Of a DNA stretch of 64,000 nucleotides, positions 8,869 through 18,652 are shown piece after piece. The notes beneath the pieces are model-generated. The model ran no database searches. It worked only from the letters and a program-made list of their open reading frames with translations, and had not been told where the DNA came from. Where the stretch lies: the NCBI GenBank assembly GCA_947069175.1, contig CAMTDV010000030.1:92933916-92997915 (forward strand), given 5' to 3'. The position numbers and the translations under genes were made by a program. The stretch comes from Scalesia atractyloides. Lineage: Eukaryota > Streptophyta > Magnoliopsida > Asterales > Asteraceae. Each line of letters starts with the position of its first letter. The stretch's first letter is position 1.

Positions 8869-10243
8869 ATGCCTCCTTTCCGTAAGTCGTTGAACCGCCT
8901 CAAGAAGTCTAAGAAGACGGATTCCCAGAAGGAATCCAACAACGAGGACTCGATATCGAAGCAAGAACTGATTAGGCTCGTTTCGGAGCAAATGGCCGGG
9001 CAATTGGCTAAGATCATACCCGACATTGTTAGCCAAATCCACACCATACACGCCGAAGCCACACCTAAATCATCCGCTGATTCTAGAGCCGATACCCCCA
9101 AACCATCTTACCAATTCAAGCATTTCATGGCTTGTAAACCAGTGGAATTCACTGGCATGAACGGTGTTACCGCCATGATCAATTGGTTTGATTCAATGGA
9201 GCTTATCTTCCTTCAGGGCGGCTGCCCTGAGGAACTCCGAACCCTTAATGCCACCGGGGTCTTCCGCAAGAGAGCCCTCGAGTGGTGGACCACCGAACGA
9301 AACACGCGTGGAAACGAAGCAGCCCATGCGATGACTTGGGAAGAGCTTAAGGAGCTCATGAAGGAGCAATTCTGTCCTCCCCATGAGACCCAGAAACTTG
9401 AAAACGAGTTCTGGAATCTCACACAACAGGGGAGCGGCGCTGAAGGATTGATTGCGCGCTTTAAACTGTTAAGTATCATTTGCCCTGGGCAAGTTGATAC
9501 TGTTCCCAAGTCAATCGCCAAGCTCATCCGTTGCCTCTCACTGGTGATCATGAACCATGTAGCCACAGCCAACCCGAAAACCCTCGAGGAAGCCTATGCC
9601 ATAACCCTCCAACTCAACTATAACTGCATCCTTCAGGGGGCCTATGACAAGGTCCCTACGAAGCATGCGCACCAAGCCATTGCCAACACCACCGAATCAC
9701 CTACCCCTCCAGCCAAGAAGCCCCACAACAAGAACAAGAAGCGGAAGGCTTCTTCTTGAAACAATGTTGTCGTCACTCCGCCTACCCAAAACACCAACCA
9801 ACCTGGACAAGGTTACATTGGCTCTCACCCCAAGTGTACCACTTGCAACTACCATCACCCTGTTGGCACCTCATGCCGAAAATGTGCCAACTGTAATAGG
9901 TTGGGACACCTCTCCAACTACTGTCGCCTACCTCGGAACCAGCAAACCCAAGCCCTTTTACCCAAACCGCCAAACCCAAGCTACACCTGGTCGAACCTGC
10001 TACAATTGTGGCGATCCTAACCATTTCGCCAACGTTTGCCCGAAACGCACCAACAACCAACAGCAACAACAAACCGAACCTGCGAAAGGACGAGCTTTCG
10101 TTCTCACCTCAGCTCAAGCCCAAAGTTCGAATGACGTCATCACTGGTACGTTCCTTGTGAACCATATCTATTCTACTTGTCTGTTTGATACTGGCGCGGA
10201 TAGAAGTTTTGTATCCGTTGAATTTGAACCCTTGCTTAAGTGA
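8869..10243 (+). pseudogene. gag: gag and start of protease of element B
   Basis: The ATG at 8869 gives an MPPFRKS start. The gag domain follows (EWWTTERNTRG, TWEELKELMKEQFCPP, KLENEFWNLTQQ). The frame meets TGA at 9757-9759 but continues without further break through a first CCHC knuckle (CANCNRLGHLSNYC, about 9877-9930). It then shifts frame near 9930-9960 to reach the second knuckle (CYNCGDPNHFANVC, about 9998-10040). A retropepsin active site DTGADRSF lies at 10187-10210. TGA at 10241-10243 ends this part. Both TGA stops are compatible with CGA-to-TGA decay. Confidence 0.88.
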
Positions 10244-10879
10244 GAACGAACTAGAATGCCTAATCCTTTTGCTGTCGAAGTCGCTAATGGTAAGACCATC
10301 TCCGTTGACTCTGTTCTTTCTAGTTGCTCCCTAATCTTAAACGATCATAAGTTTTCCATCGACCTCATACTTATGCAAATGGGTAGCTTTGACGTCATAG
10401 TAGGCATGGACTGGCTTAAGCGAGTTCGCGCTGAAGTCGTTTGTTCTGAGAAATTCATTCGCCTTCCCCTACCTCAAGGTGACTCTTTACACGTCTATGG
10501 TGAGAAACCTTCTAAGGGTCTCAAGCTTATGTCGTGCATCAAAGCGAACAAGTACTTGCGTAAGGAGAACTTTGCATTTCTCGCCCACGTCGTGGAAAAG
10601 AAATACAAAGGTCCTAGCATAAGTGATGTTCCTGTCGTTTGTGAGTTCCCTTCTGTTTTCCCCGAGGATCTCCCTGGTCCTCCGCCTCCTCGAGCTGTCG
10701 ATTTTTGTATTGACCTCATTCCTGGCGCAACTCCTGTTGCGAAGGCTTCCTATCGTTTAGCACCCTCGGAGATGCAAGAGCTATCAAGCCAACTTCAAGA
10801 GCTTCTTGATAAAGGCTTTATACGCCCTAGTACTTCCCCTTGGGGCGCTCCCGTGTTGTTCGTCAAGAAGAAAGATGGG
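10244..10879 (+). pseudogene. pol: Protease C-terminus and RT N-terminus of element B
   Basis: It is in the same frame as the preceding protease after the 10241 stop. It covers the protease flap/C-terminal part (FDVIVGMDWL), the linker to RT (VFPEDLPGPPPPR) and the RT thumb-side start (LLDKGFIRPSTSPWGAPVLFVKKKDGS). It is cut after KKKDGS by the solo LTR. The RT resumes at 13265 with FRMCIDYRELNKL, so the break falls inside a conserved RT block. Confidence 0.88.
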
Positions 10880-11878
10880 TCACACCCTGACCCGCAGCGA
10901 ATAAGAGTCGGGGCATAATTGGGTTATCACCAAAGCTCATGATGTTTACTAAAATGTTTCATATTTATTAAATTCAAATTACAACTTAAATATCCAAATC
11001 AAAATTCATACAATTACAAGGAAATGAAACTATGTAAATAATCCAAAGCTTAAACTGGTTTATTCTTCTAGGCCTTCCTATGTGTTTCTTGCCTCAGCTG
11101 GATCACCTATATCATGTGTAAAACGGGGGATATTTTGGGTCAACGAAAGTTGGCGAGTGAACCTTGATAAAACATTGTTATTAATTTCTTGTTTTATTTA
11201 ATATGGAAAATTTGTGCAATAATCACATGTGAGCAATTAAGTAAACAAACACAAACCACTTTGAATGAGTATATGATATGAATGATGATGAATGTGAAAT
11301 CAAGGCTCAATCAAACGGAGCCGATCTTATGAGGCACCTGATGCTCAACCCGTCTCCCACGGGGAACTGATGGGCCTAATGATATGCGTGCACTGAAAAT
11401 GATAAATCCAAACTACATATAATCCACACAACAATTGATACACATTTGATCACGGATATGATGTATGCACAAGTGTTTAAATATAATAAAGAATTAAACG
11501 ACACATGATACACCCCAAAACATGATTAAAACGGGGAATTGATAGAGATTCACTCACATTGGGTGCGTTCTTTGATGACGTTGGATGCGCACGAATTTAG
11601 GATTTAATCGATGAGGGAAAGACTAGCCTAGATAATAACAAAATGATTCGATAAATAAATACATTTTTTTTAGATTAATATTTTTAATTAGTGCTCTTAA
11701 TGGGATTTTTAGATTTATTTTTGTGAGTTTAAGGAAGTTTTCTAACCTTAATAATCTTATTTTTAAGTATTTTTAAATAATTTTCTAATTAAATAAATAA
11801 CTAAAAAGAAATAAATAAAATAAAAAAAATTTGACTTTTGACCGTTGACCGTTAACCGGTCAGACTGTGTGTTTATAT

Positions 11879-11955
11879 GCGTTGTGTGAGGTTCGAACTC
11901 GGGACCTCTCGTATGCGTGCACGCAGCTCTACCAACTGAGCTACGTGTCTAACCC
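11879..11955 (-). other. tRNA-like module 4 in solo LTR
   Basis: On the minus strand it has A-box TAGCTCAGTTGG with D-stem GCTC/GAGC and B-box AGTTCGAACC. GAGGT and ACCTC can pair across the B-box. Confidence 0.65.
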
Positions 11956-12040
11956 GAAATATTCTCTGTTCTAATTATATTTATATACTAATTAATTTCA
12001 AACTTTTTTTATTAAAAATGATTTATATGGCCGAACCGGT

Positions 12041-12113
12041 TGCAGGGACCCGGAGTCGAACTCGGGTCCTTTGGTTCGAGTGCGCACAGCCCAACCAGTT
12101 GGGCTGTGTGTCT
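12041..12113 (-). other. tRNA-like module 3 in solo LTR
   Basis: On the minus strand the D-arm is AGCCCAACTGGTTGGGCT. The T-arm is a long stem, GGACCC/GGGTCC, enclosing GAGTTCGACTC. The stem sequence differs from that of element A, but pairing is kept. Confidence 0.65.
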
Positions 12114-12206
12114 AATCTGTTTAACAAATGGATTATATTACTCTTATAAACATCCTGTGACTTGTTCGGATTCAGTTCTAAAAATATTGGTTTTAATTCT
12201 GAAAGT

Positions 12207-12287
12207 CGGTACGTGTGCGATTCGAACTCAGGACGTGCATATTGTATTTGCACACAGTCCACCGCTGGACGGTGTGTCTAACCCGGT
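12207..12287 (-). other. tRNA-like module 2 in solo LTR
   Basis: On the minus strand the D-arm is CGTCCAGCGGTGGACTG and the B-box is GAGTTCGAATCG. Confidence 0.6.
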
Positions 12288-12741
12288 TTAATATTCGTTT
12301 TTAATTATACTTATACACATGTTTTAACTTCATCTTCTTCACTTATCAAATTACCGAACAGTGAAACCGACTGTTTGTTTAATTGACCAACTACGCTTAT
12401 GATTGATTGAATTGAAGTAAAAAAAAAGGAAATTAAGGAATAAGATGTACCAATCACAGAGTGTCTTCTTCAGATTTTCCGGCAAAATTCGTCGGCTACG
12501 ATTTGTGACTCTCGGCTGAGTATATTGTTTAACAGTTTAGATCCTTGGTTTGAACGATTAAAGTATGAATTAAGAGATAGCAGAGAAGTTTAGGCAGTTA
12601 TACCGGTCGAGGAATGAATACGGTTTTCTGACGATCGATTCCGGTGAAGTTCCGGCGAAATTGAAATTCTCCGGCGACGAGCTAAAGCTTCGAAAAAGTT
12701 CACGGTTTTGAGCGAAAGGGTTTTCCAGAAGATTGAGTGGG

Positions 12742-12749
12742 TATTTATA
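12742..12749 (-). promoter_or_regulatory. TATA-like box of solo LTR
   Basis: TATAAATA on the minus strand, in CACTATAAATACCCACTC, corresponds to 330-337 of the element A 5' LTR. Confidence 0.5.
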
Positions 12750-13006
12750 GTGAAGAACTGGATGAATTGTGTCCGATTTTGAGTCTTGATTCGCGATTGA
12801 AGATTTCCGTCGGTTATGACGGAAATTGATTGTCGGCAACGGTTATAACCGACGTCGACATCAATTTGTGCGGTTTAGTCAAAACGGATTTGGCCAAAAT
12901 CGCAGATTGCCAGATTTTCCGGTGATTGCGAGTTCTGGCGCGGTGATCTCTGGTTTTGAATTCGGGTTTTACTTTAAGTATTATTTGTTTCCTTGTTCAT
13001 CACAAG

Positions 13007-13080
13007 TGGAGTGTGTGGCGGAGCGGTGTGTTGTGTGTTTGAGGTTGTGGGTGACCCGGGTTCGAAACCCGGCGTCTCCA
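13007..13080 (+). other. tRNA-like module 1 in solo LTR
   Basis: This is the most tRNA-like copy by structure. Outer TGGAG pairs with CTCCA, and a canonical T-arm (CCGGG, loop TTCGAAA, CCCGG) is present with an A-box-like GGCGGAGCGG. The upper acceptor stem and D-arm do not close. Orientation is antisense to the LTR, as in element A. Confidence 0.65.
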
Positions 13081-13264
13081 ATTTATTTTTTTATTCACTT
13101 TTTATTAATAATTATAAATTATGGTTTTTAAATTCTAATATATTTATTAATTATGTATTGTTTAAAATTTATTTAAGCAATAAATACGCAACGAAAAATT
13201 ATAACTGAATATTTGATTAATAAACGAAGCGGGTTTGGAAACCCGATTTTCGACGAATGTTACA

Positions 13265-14564
13265 GGTCTTTTCGGATGTGCATTGATTATCGTGAGCTCA
13301 ATAAACTTACTGTCAAAAACCGATACCCACTTCCTCATATTGACGATCTCTTCGATCAATTGCAAGGCGCGAAGTGCTTTTCAAAGGTTGACCTCCGTTC
13401 TGGCTATCATCAACTTCGGGTTTCCGAGGAAGATGTACCAAAAACCGCATTTCGCACACGTTATGGACACTACGAGTTCGTGGTCATGCCTTTTGGTTTG
13501 ACCAACGCTCCTGCAGTGTTTATGGATCTCATGAACCGTGTGTGTGAGCCTTTTCTCGATCATTTCGTCATTGTATTCATCGACGATATCCTAATCTACT
13601 CCAAGACGAAAGAAGAACATGGACGACATTTGCGTCTTATTCTCAGCTTTTGCAAACCGAACGTCTTTATGCCAAATTCTCCAAGTGTGAGTTTTGGCTA
13701 AAAGAGGTTCAATTCTTAGGTCACACCGTCAATGAACTTGGTATTCATGTTGACCCTGCAAAGATAGAAGCTGTGAAGAATTGGATTGCACCTAAGTCGC
13801 CCTCTGAAATTCGTTCATTTCTTGGCCTAGCTGGGTATTATTGCCGTTTCATCTCGAACTTCTGGAAGATTGCCGTTCCTTTGACTTCGTTGACTCAAAA
13901 AGATAAACCTTTTGTTTGGGGTCCCGAACAAGAAGAATCTTTCCAAACGCTCAAGGACATGCTTTGTAATGCTCCTATTCTCACTCTCCCCGATGGGAAT
14001 GACAATTTCGTCGTGTATTGCGATGCCTCTAACCAGGGTCTTGGTTGCGTTCTCATGCAACGTGACAAAGTAATCGCTTACGCGTCGAGACAACTCAAAA
14101 TTCATGAGAAAAACTATACTACTCACGACCTTGAACTTGGTGCAGTTGTTTTTGCATTAAAGATTTGGCGACACTACCTTTATGGTACAAAGTGTACGGT
14201 CTTTACCGACCATAAGAGCCTCCAACACATCTTTGATCAAAAGGAACTCAACATGCGTCAACGTCGTTGGGTGGAATTGTTAAACGACTACGACTGCGAT
14301 ATCCTCTACCACCCTGGTAAGGCGAATGTCGTGGCCGATGCACTTAGTCGTAAGACTCATGTCAAGAGTGCTCGTTGCTACCAAATCGTGGGAAAACTCA
14401 ATGAGTTAATTCGACAAGCACAATTTTCCGTCATTAACGAGGGTAACCTCGATAACGAGTTGAATTGTGGAATCGAAAACCCACTCGAAGCTAAGCCTGA
14501 TGGTATTTTTACTACCATAGTCGTATTTGGATTCCCGATCGTCTCAATCTTCGGACTACTTTGA
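13265..14564 (+). pseudogene. pol: RT and RNase H of element B
   Basis: RT resumes after the solo LTR (RMCIDYRELNKL, FSKVDLRSGYHQLR, VMPFGLTNAPAVF). The catalytic FIDD box is present (about 13576-13587, FIDDILIYSK). A 1-base loss near 13644 shifts the frame. The second frame then carries the RT connection (VQFLGHTVNELGI, RSFLGLAGYYCRF) and RNase H (YCDASNQGLG, KNYTTHDLELGAVVFALK, FTDHKSLQHI, NVVADALSR). This frame is lost at about 14500, just before the integrase. Confidence 0.9.
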
Positions 14565-15832
14565 TGGACGAAGCTCACAAATCCCGATACTCCGTTCATC
14601 CTGGAGCTGATAAGATGTATCATGACTTGTGCGCATCCTATTGGTGGCCTGGAATGAAACGTGATATCGCTCTCTACGTCTCCAAATGCCTTACGTGTTC
14701 CAAAGTCAAGGCAGAACATCAACGTCCCTCCGGTTTGCTCGAACAACCAGAAATTCCGGTCTGGAAATGGGAGAGCATAGCGATGGATTTCATCACGAAA
14801 TTGCCTTGTACCTCGTCTGGTCACGACAGCATTTGGGTTATCATCGATCGTTTGACCAAATCCGCACACTTCCTCGCCATTCGTGAAGATTACAAAGTCG
14901 AGAAACTGGCTCGTATCTACACGAGTAAAATCATTAGTCGTCTCGGTACTCCTCTTGATATTATTTCTGATCGTGATGCTCGTTTCACTTCTCGCCTTTG
15001 GCAAACTTTCCAATCCGCCCTTGGCACTCGTTTGAATCTTAGCACCGCTTTTCATCCTCAATCTGACAGTCAGACCGAGCGTACTATTCAAACTCTAGAG
15101 GATATGTTTCGATCATGCGTAATCGATTTTGGCGGCAACTGGGATTTGCACTTACCCTTGGTAGAATTCTCGTACAACAACAGCTATCACGCAAGTATTC
15201 AAATGGCTCCATTTGAAGCACTGTATGGTCGCAAATGCCGTTCGCCTATTTGTTGGCACGAGATCGGAGACGTACAACTCACTGGTCCCGAACTTATACA
15301 AGAGACGATGGACAAGATCCTACAGATTCGTGACAACTTGCTCAAAGCTCGAAGCTGACAAAAGAGCTATGCTGATAGAAGACGCAAACCTTTGGAATTC
15401 GACATAGGTGACCACGTACTTCTCAAGGTTGCACCTTGGAAAGGTGTTGTTCATTTTGGTAAGAAAGGCAAACTCGCTCCTTGCTATGCGGGTCCTTTCA
15501 AGATTCTCGAAAGGATAGGCAAGGTAGCGTATCGACTGGATCTACCTCAAACGCTCAGCAATGTTCATCCTGTGTTTCATGTTTCGAATTTGAAGAAGTG
15601 TCTAGCCCAAGAGGGACTTCAAGTTCCACTCGAAGATCTTCAGATCAACGATACTTTGCACTTTGTGGAGAAACCGGTCGAAATCATGGACCGAGGAACC
15701 AAGCAACTGAGGCGCAGTCGTATTCCTATTGTCAAGGTTCGATGGGAAGGTAAACGTGGCACCGAATTCACTTGGGAACTTGAAAGTGAAATGAAGACTA
15801 AGTATCCATATCTCTTCGTTACATCTTCCTAA
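14561..15832 (+). pseudogene. pol: Integrase with C-terminal chromodomain-like region, element B
   Basis: It has an HHCC zinc-binding start (HPGADKMYHDL then KCLTCSKVKAEHQ), an integrase core (MDFITKLP, DRLTKSAHF, SDRDARFTS, SDSQTERTIQTLEDM) and the GPY-type module (GPFKILERIGKVAYRLDLP). The C-terminal stretch IPIVKVRWEGKRGTEFTWE belongs to chromovirus integrases and is thought to steer insertion toward heterochromatin. TGA at 15356-15358 interrupts it in the position of an Arg codon (CGA to TGA). Otherwise the frame is open to 15832. Confidence 0.9.
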
Positions 15833-15849
15833 ATTTCGGGACGAAATTT

Positions 15850-15866
15850 CTTAAAAGAGGGGAGAC
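15850..15866 (+). other. Polypurine tract of element B
   Basis: The tract CTTAAAAGAGGGGAGAC follows TTTCGGGACGAAATTTC and directly precedes the LTR start TGTAACGC. Confidence 0.85.
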
Positions 15867-16490
15867 TGTAACGCTCCGCGTTTCTATACTTTCTATATTT
15901 GGAAACCTTGTATCGTACTTCTATTTTTAGTAAGCGTTGTATCTTGTATTCATCTTTCGTTGTAAATGTTGTAAACCGAGACTTGGATTGTAATGAGAAA
16001 CTGTTATTTTATCCATATTATGTTAATCATAGTCCTGTTACACTTATACTTGTTCATACTTTAAACATATAAACATATTCGTGGTACTCTCAATCGTAAA
16101 CGTGTCATAACTTGCAAACATGGTATGTATGCGTAATCGAGACTTAAACGTGAGACTTGTAATCGTTAAACTAAATTCGTTACGAAAATATAATTACCTA
16201 TTCATTTATTAAGTTAATTAATTCAAATTAATTAATTAATTAATTAAATTAGTTAATAAAATTAATTAATTTACTTTTTATAAAAATTAAAATGCTATTT
16301 TATAAATATATTAACATTTAGGATTAAATGTTAATAAATACTTATATATCTTTTTTTCCTAAAAAAAAGTCCAAGGTCTAATATGTAATTACTGAATTCT
16401 TGAACTACAGGGGCCTTTCCTGCCAATTATGAAACTAAATTATTGAGTTTTTGATTAAAATAAAAAAGATATAATAATAAACAAACAAAC

Positions 16491-16565
16491 CGGGATCCGC
16501 GAGACTCGAACTCGGGATCCCCGGTTCAACAAACAACACCTCAACCACTCCGCCAAACGCCCAAC
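16491..16565 (-). other. tRNA-like module in 3' LTR of element B
   Basis: On the minus strand the A-box region TGGCGGAGTGGTTGAGG is close to tRNA-Leu/Ser A-boxes, and the B-box is GAGTTCGAGTC with four of five T-stem pairs. It lies in the same place and orientation as module 1 of the element A LTRs. Confidence 0.7.
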
Positions 16566-16731
16566 ATGTGAAAGAACACGGATAACAAATCATTTAACCA
16601 CTGTTTCCGGTCAAAGCTGGGCGCGACCAGCGGGCAAACAGCCCTTTTTGGGCGGGTTTTTGTGTTTTATTTGAGTTTCAAATCATGTTTTAACATTAAT
16701 TACTTAACTAAAACCTAACCTAACCCTTCCC

Positions 16732-16737
16732 TATAAG
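16732..16737 (+). promoter_or_regulatory. TATA-like box in LTR of element B
   Basis: CCCTATAAGACCC resembles the CCCTATAAATTCACCC context in the element A LTR and lies at a similar distance after the tRNA-like module. Confidence 0.4.
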
Positions 16738-17475
16738 ACCCACACACAATCCAAGCATTTTACACTTTCTAAACTCCATCTAATCCCTCTCAAATCACCT
16801 CAAAATCCTTGCAACATCAGATTTTCGAGCAGAATTACCCATCTTCACCAAAGTGAGTATAACTCACTCATTTCTTAACAAAATCCTTCCATTCTTTTTC
16901 CCACTTGCTTGGATTAACCTAAGGATCATTTCCATTGGTTTTCCATGGAAAACCAAGCTCTGGAATGACCAGAAAAAGGTTCCAAAGTGGACTATTTTAC
17001 TTTATGTTCTCATAAACTTGTTTAATCTCTTACTTTTCTCATTCATCCTAGTGTTCTTGAACTCCTAATCACATGTATGATTATGGGGACTAACCTAGGT
17101 TGTTAAACTTGTAAATAGGAGTGTTTAATCACTCCAAACTTTCTGTTTTTGAAGAGCATTGAGCTCACAAGTGATGCAAGTTCTTAAACTTGTTCATGTG
17201 TGTCCACCAAGGAAGCTTAGGCTATCCTAACTTGAGACCACACATCACTTGATGATTTTTCATCAAGATCCCAAGATAGTTTAATAGACTTAAAGTGTCA
17301 CAACCCCACAAAGCCGTTGACGATTGTCCTCGTGTGCTCGTCGGGTTGTTGAATACTTGGCTACTTGGTATCTAGATGACACCTTATCATTCTTGTCTTT
17401 ACATTCTTGTATAGTATGTAGTTCTTGTACCCTCCTTGTTACCAATGGTAACTTGTGTAGTGGTGAACATAATCC

Positions 17476-17587
17476 GAGGTTCAAAGTGGATGGTTTAACC
17501 TCCCACCTCATACTTGACATACATGACACTAGAGGTTACAAAGTGGATGGTTCATCCTCCCACCTCCTACATGATTATAATGATATA
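17476..17587 (+). repeat. Two-copy 56-base tandem duplication in LTR of B
   Basis: Two units start GAGGTT(A)CAAAGTGGATGGTT and contain CCTCCCACCTC. Confidence 0.75.
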
Positions 17588-18652
17588 TATATAACTATAT
17601 TATAATTCTAAAACCGAAACCTTGATAATGAACTTATAATCTCCTATCAAGTTATTAAGTTTAACACTAAAGTATGTAATTCCTTGTCACGATTCTAATA
17701 GGCCCCGAACCTATGAAATCACACCCAACTCGTAAGAGTTACTATAGTGTCAAGAACGAGTGTTACATCTTAGTGAATACTTTCGTATCATAATACTTTA
17801 TCAAACTTATTTTTAATCATGCTCGAATACTCCTAATCTCCCGTTGAAACTCTATACTCATACGCCTCGTTTCCTCTTGTAGGATAATTCGGCGTCATCC
17901 TCGAACCAACGTCTTCACGGATTGTCAAGTGTAGAAAAGACTTAGCAAAACCGTGAGTACACTCGACCCACTTTGTTTATAACACTTTTCGGGTGTAACA
18001 TGTTTCCATATACAAAATCACGAACACTTAAACTTTATGAAACACACAAACGATCCCATATACATGAAAGCTTGAATCTTATACTTGATGCTTGTCTTGG
18101 ATATTCGTATTGCTATGCTTTAGTCATTAACTATTTTTAGCCTTCGTTTGACATGCTTAGCGGCTATAGGAATTCACCATCCACCTCCATCGTGTTATTC
18201 GTGAGGTCATGTTAAAACATCGTGATTGCGTTAAGGGTTTGATTATTAGTATTGCATGCCTTGATATTGCTCTTGTATAGATTTGGTTGCCATGTGGATT
18301 GTTTAAACTTATTCGTATACGTATGCTATGCCTAAACTTGTGTACTCGCCTTTGCTTTCGCATTGACATTATTTTAAAACATGTTACAGGTTGAAGGAGA
18401 TGATGCTATGAAAACAATATAGCAAGGACTAGATACACACAAATTAGAAGTTAGGTTTAATGTCGATGTATCAATTTTGTTATGACTTTGCAAATGTTAT
18501 GTTATTCTTTGTTTTGTTACATGATGTATTTGACAATTCTGATGAAATGAAATGTGGTTTAATTAATTATTGTCACTTAATAATGTTGTGAGCAATGAGC
18601 AATCTCGTTTTCGTCTCATCCCGATGTTTCCGCCATCGGTTGGGGTGTTACA

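Larger units (their letters stand above)
10880..13264 (-). repeat. Solo LTR (element A family) inserted in RT of element B
   Basis: Read on the minus strand it starts TGTAACATTCGTCG and ends GGGTCAGGGTGTGAC, homologous to both ends of the element A LTRs. It contains the same four tRNA-like modules, a TATA box and one unit of the 47-base repeat. No internal region accompanies it. The host reads KKKDGS before and FRMCIDYR after it. The right flank is GGTCT; the left has GGTC running directly into the LTR, so about 5 bases were lost, probably between GTC repeats. Confidence 0.88.
8000..18652 (+). mobile_element. Decayed Tekay-like chromovirus B (Ty3/gypsy)
   Basis: A leader, gag, protease, RT, RNase H, integrase with a C-terminal chromodomain-like region, polypurine tract and 3' LTR follow in chromovirus order. 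Its 5' LTR is not in the window, presumably left of element A, which sits in its leader. The coding part has stops, frameshifts and a 2.4-kb solo LTR within RT, so it is dead. The TTTCGGGACGAAATTTC block before the polypurine tract is shared with element A, making B-like elements plausible helpers for A. Confidence 0.88.
15867..18652 (+). repeat. 3' LTR of element B
   Basis: This 2786-base LTR runs from TGTAACGCTCCGCG to GGGGTGTTACA. It is largely unlike the LTR of A in sequence but keeps an antisense tRNA-like module and a TATA-like box. It has no coding content. Confidence 0.85.

Noticed and set aside
10880..13264. Second complete retrotransposon within element B
   Set aside because: Only one LTR is present, with no primer-binding site, coding region or second LTR, so it is a solo LTR.
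14378..15091. 237-residue minus-strand frame
   Set aside because: Antisense shadow of the integrase of element B; the plus strand carries all recognisable motifs.
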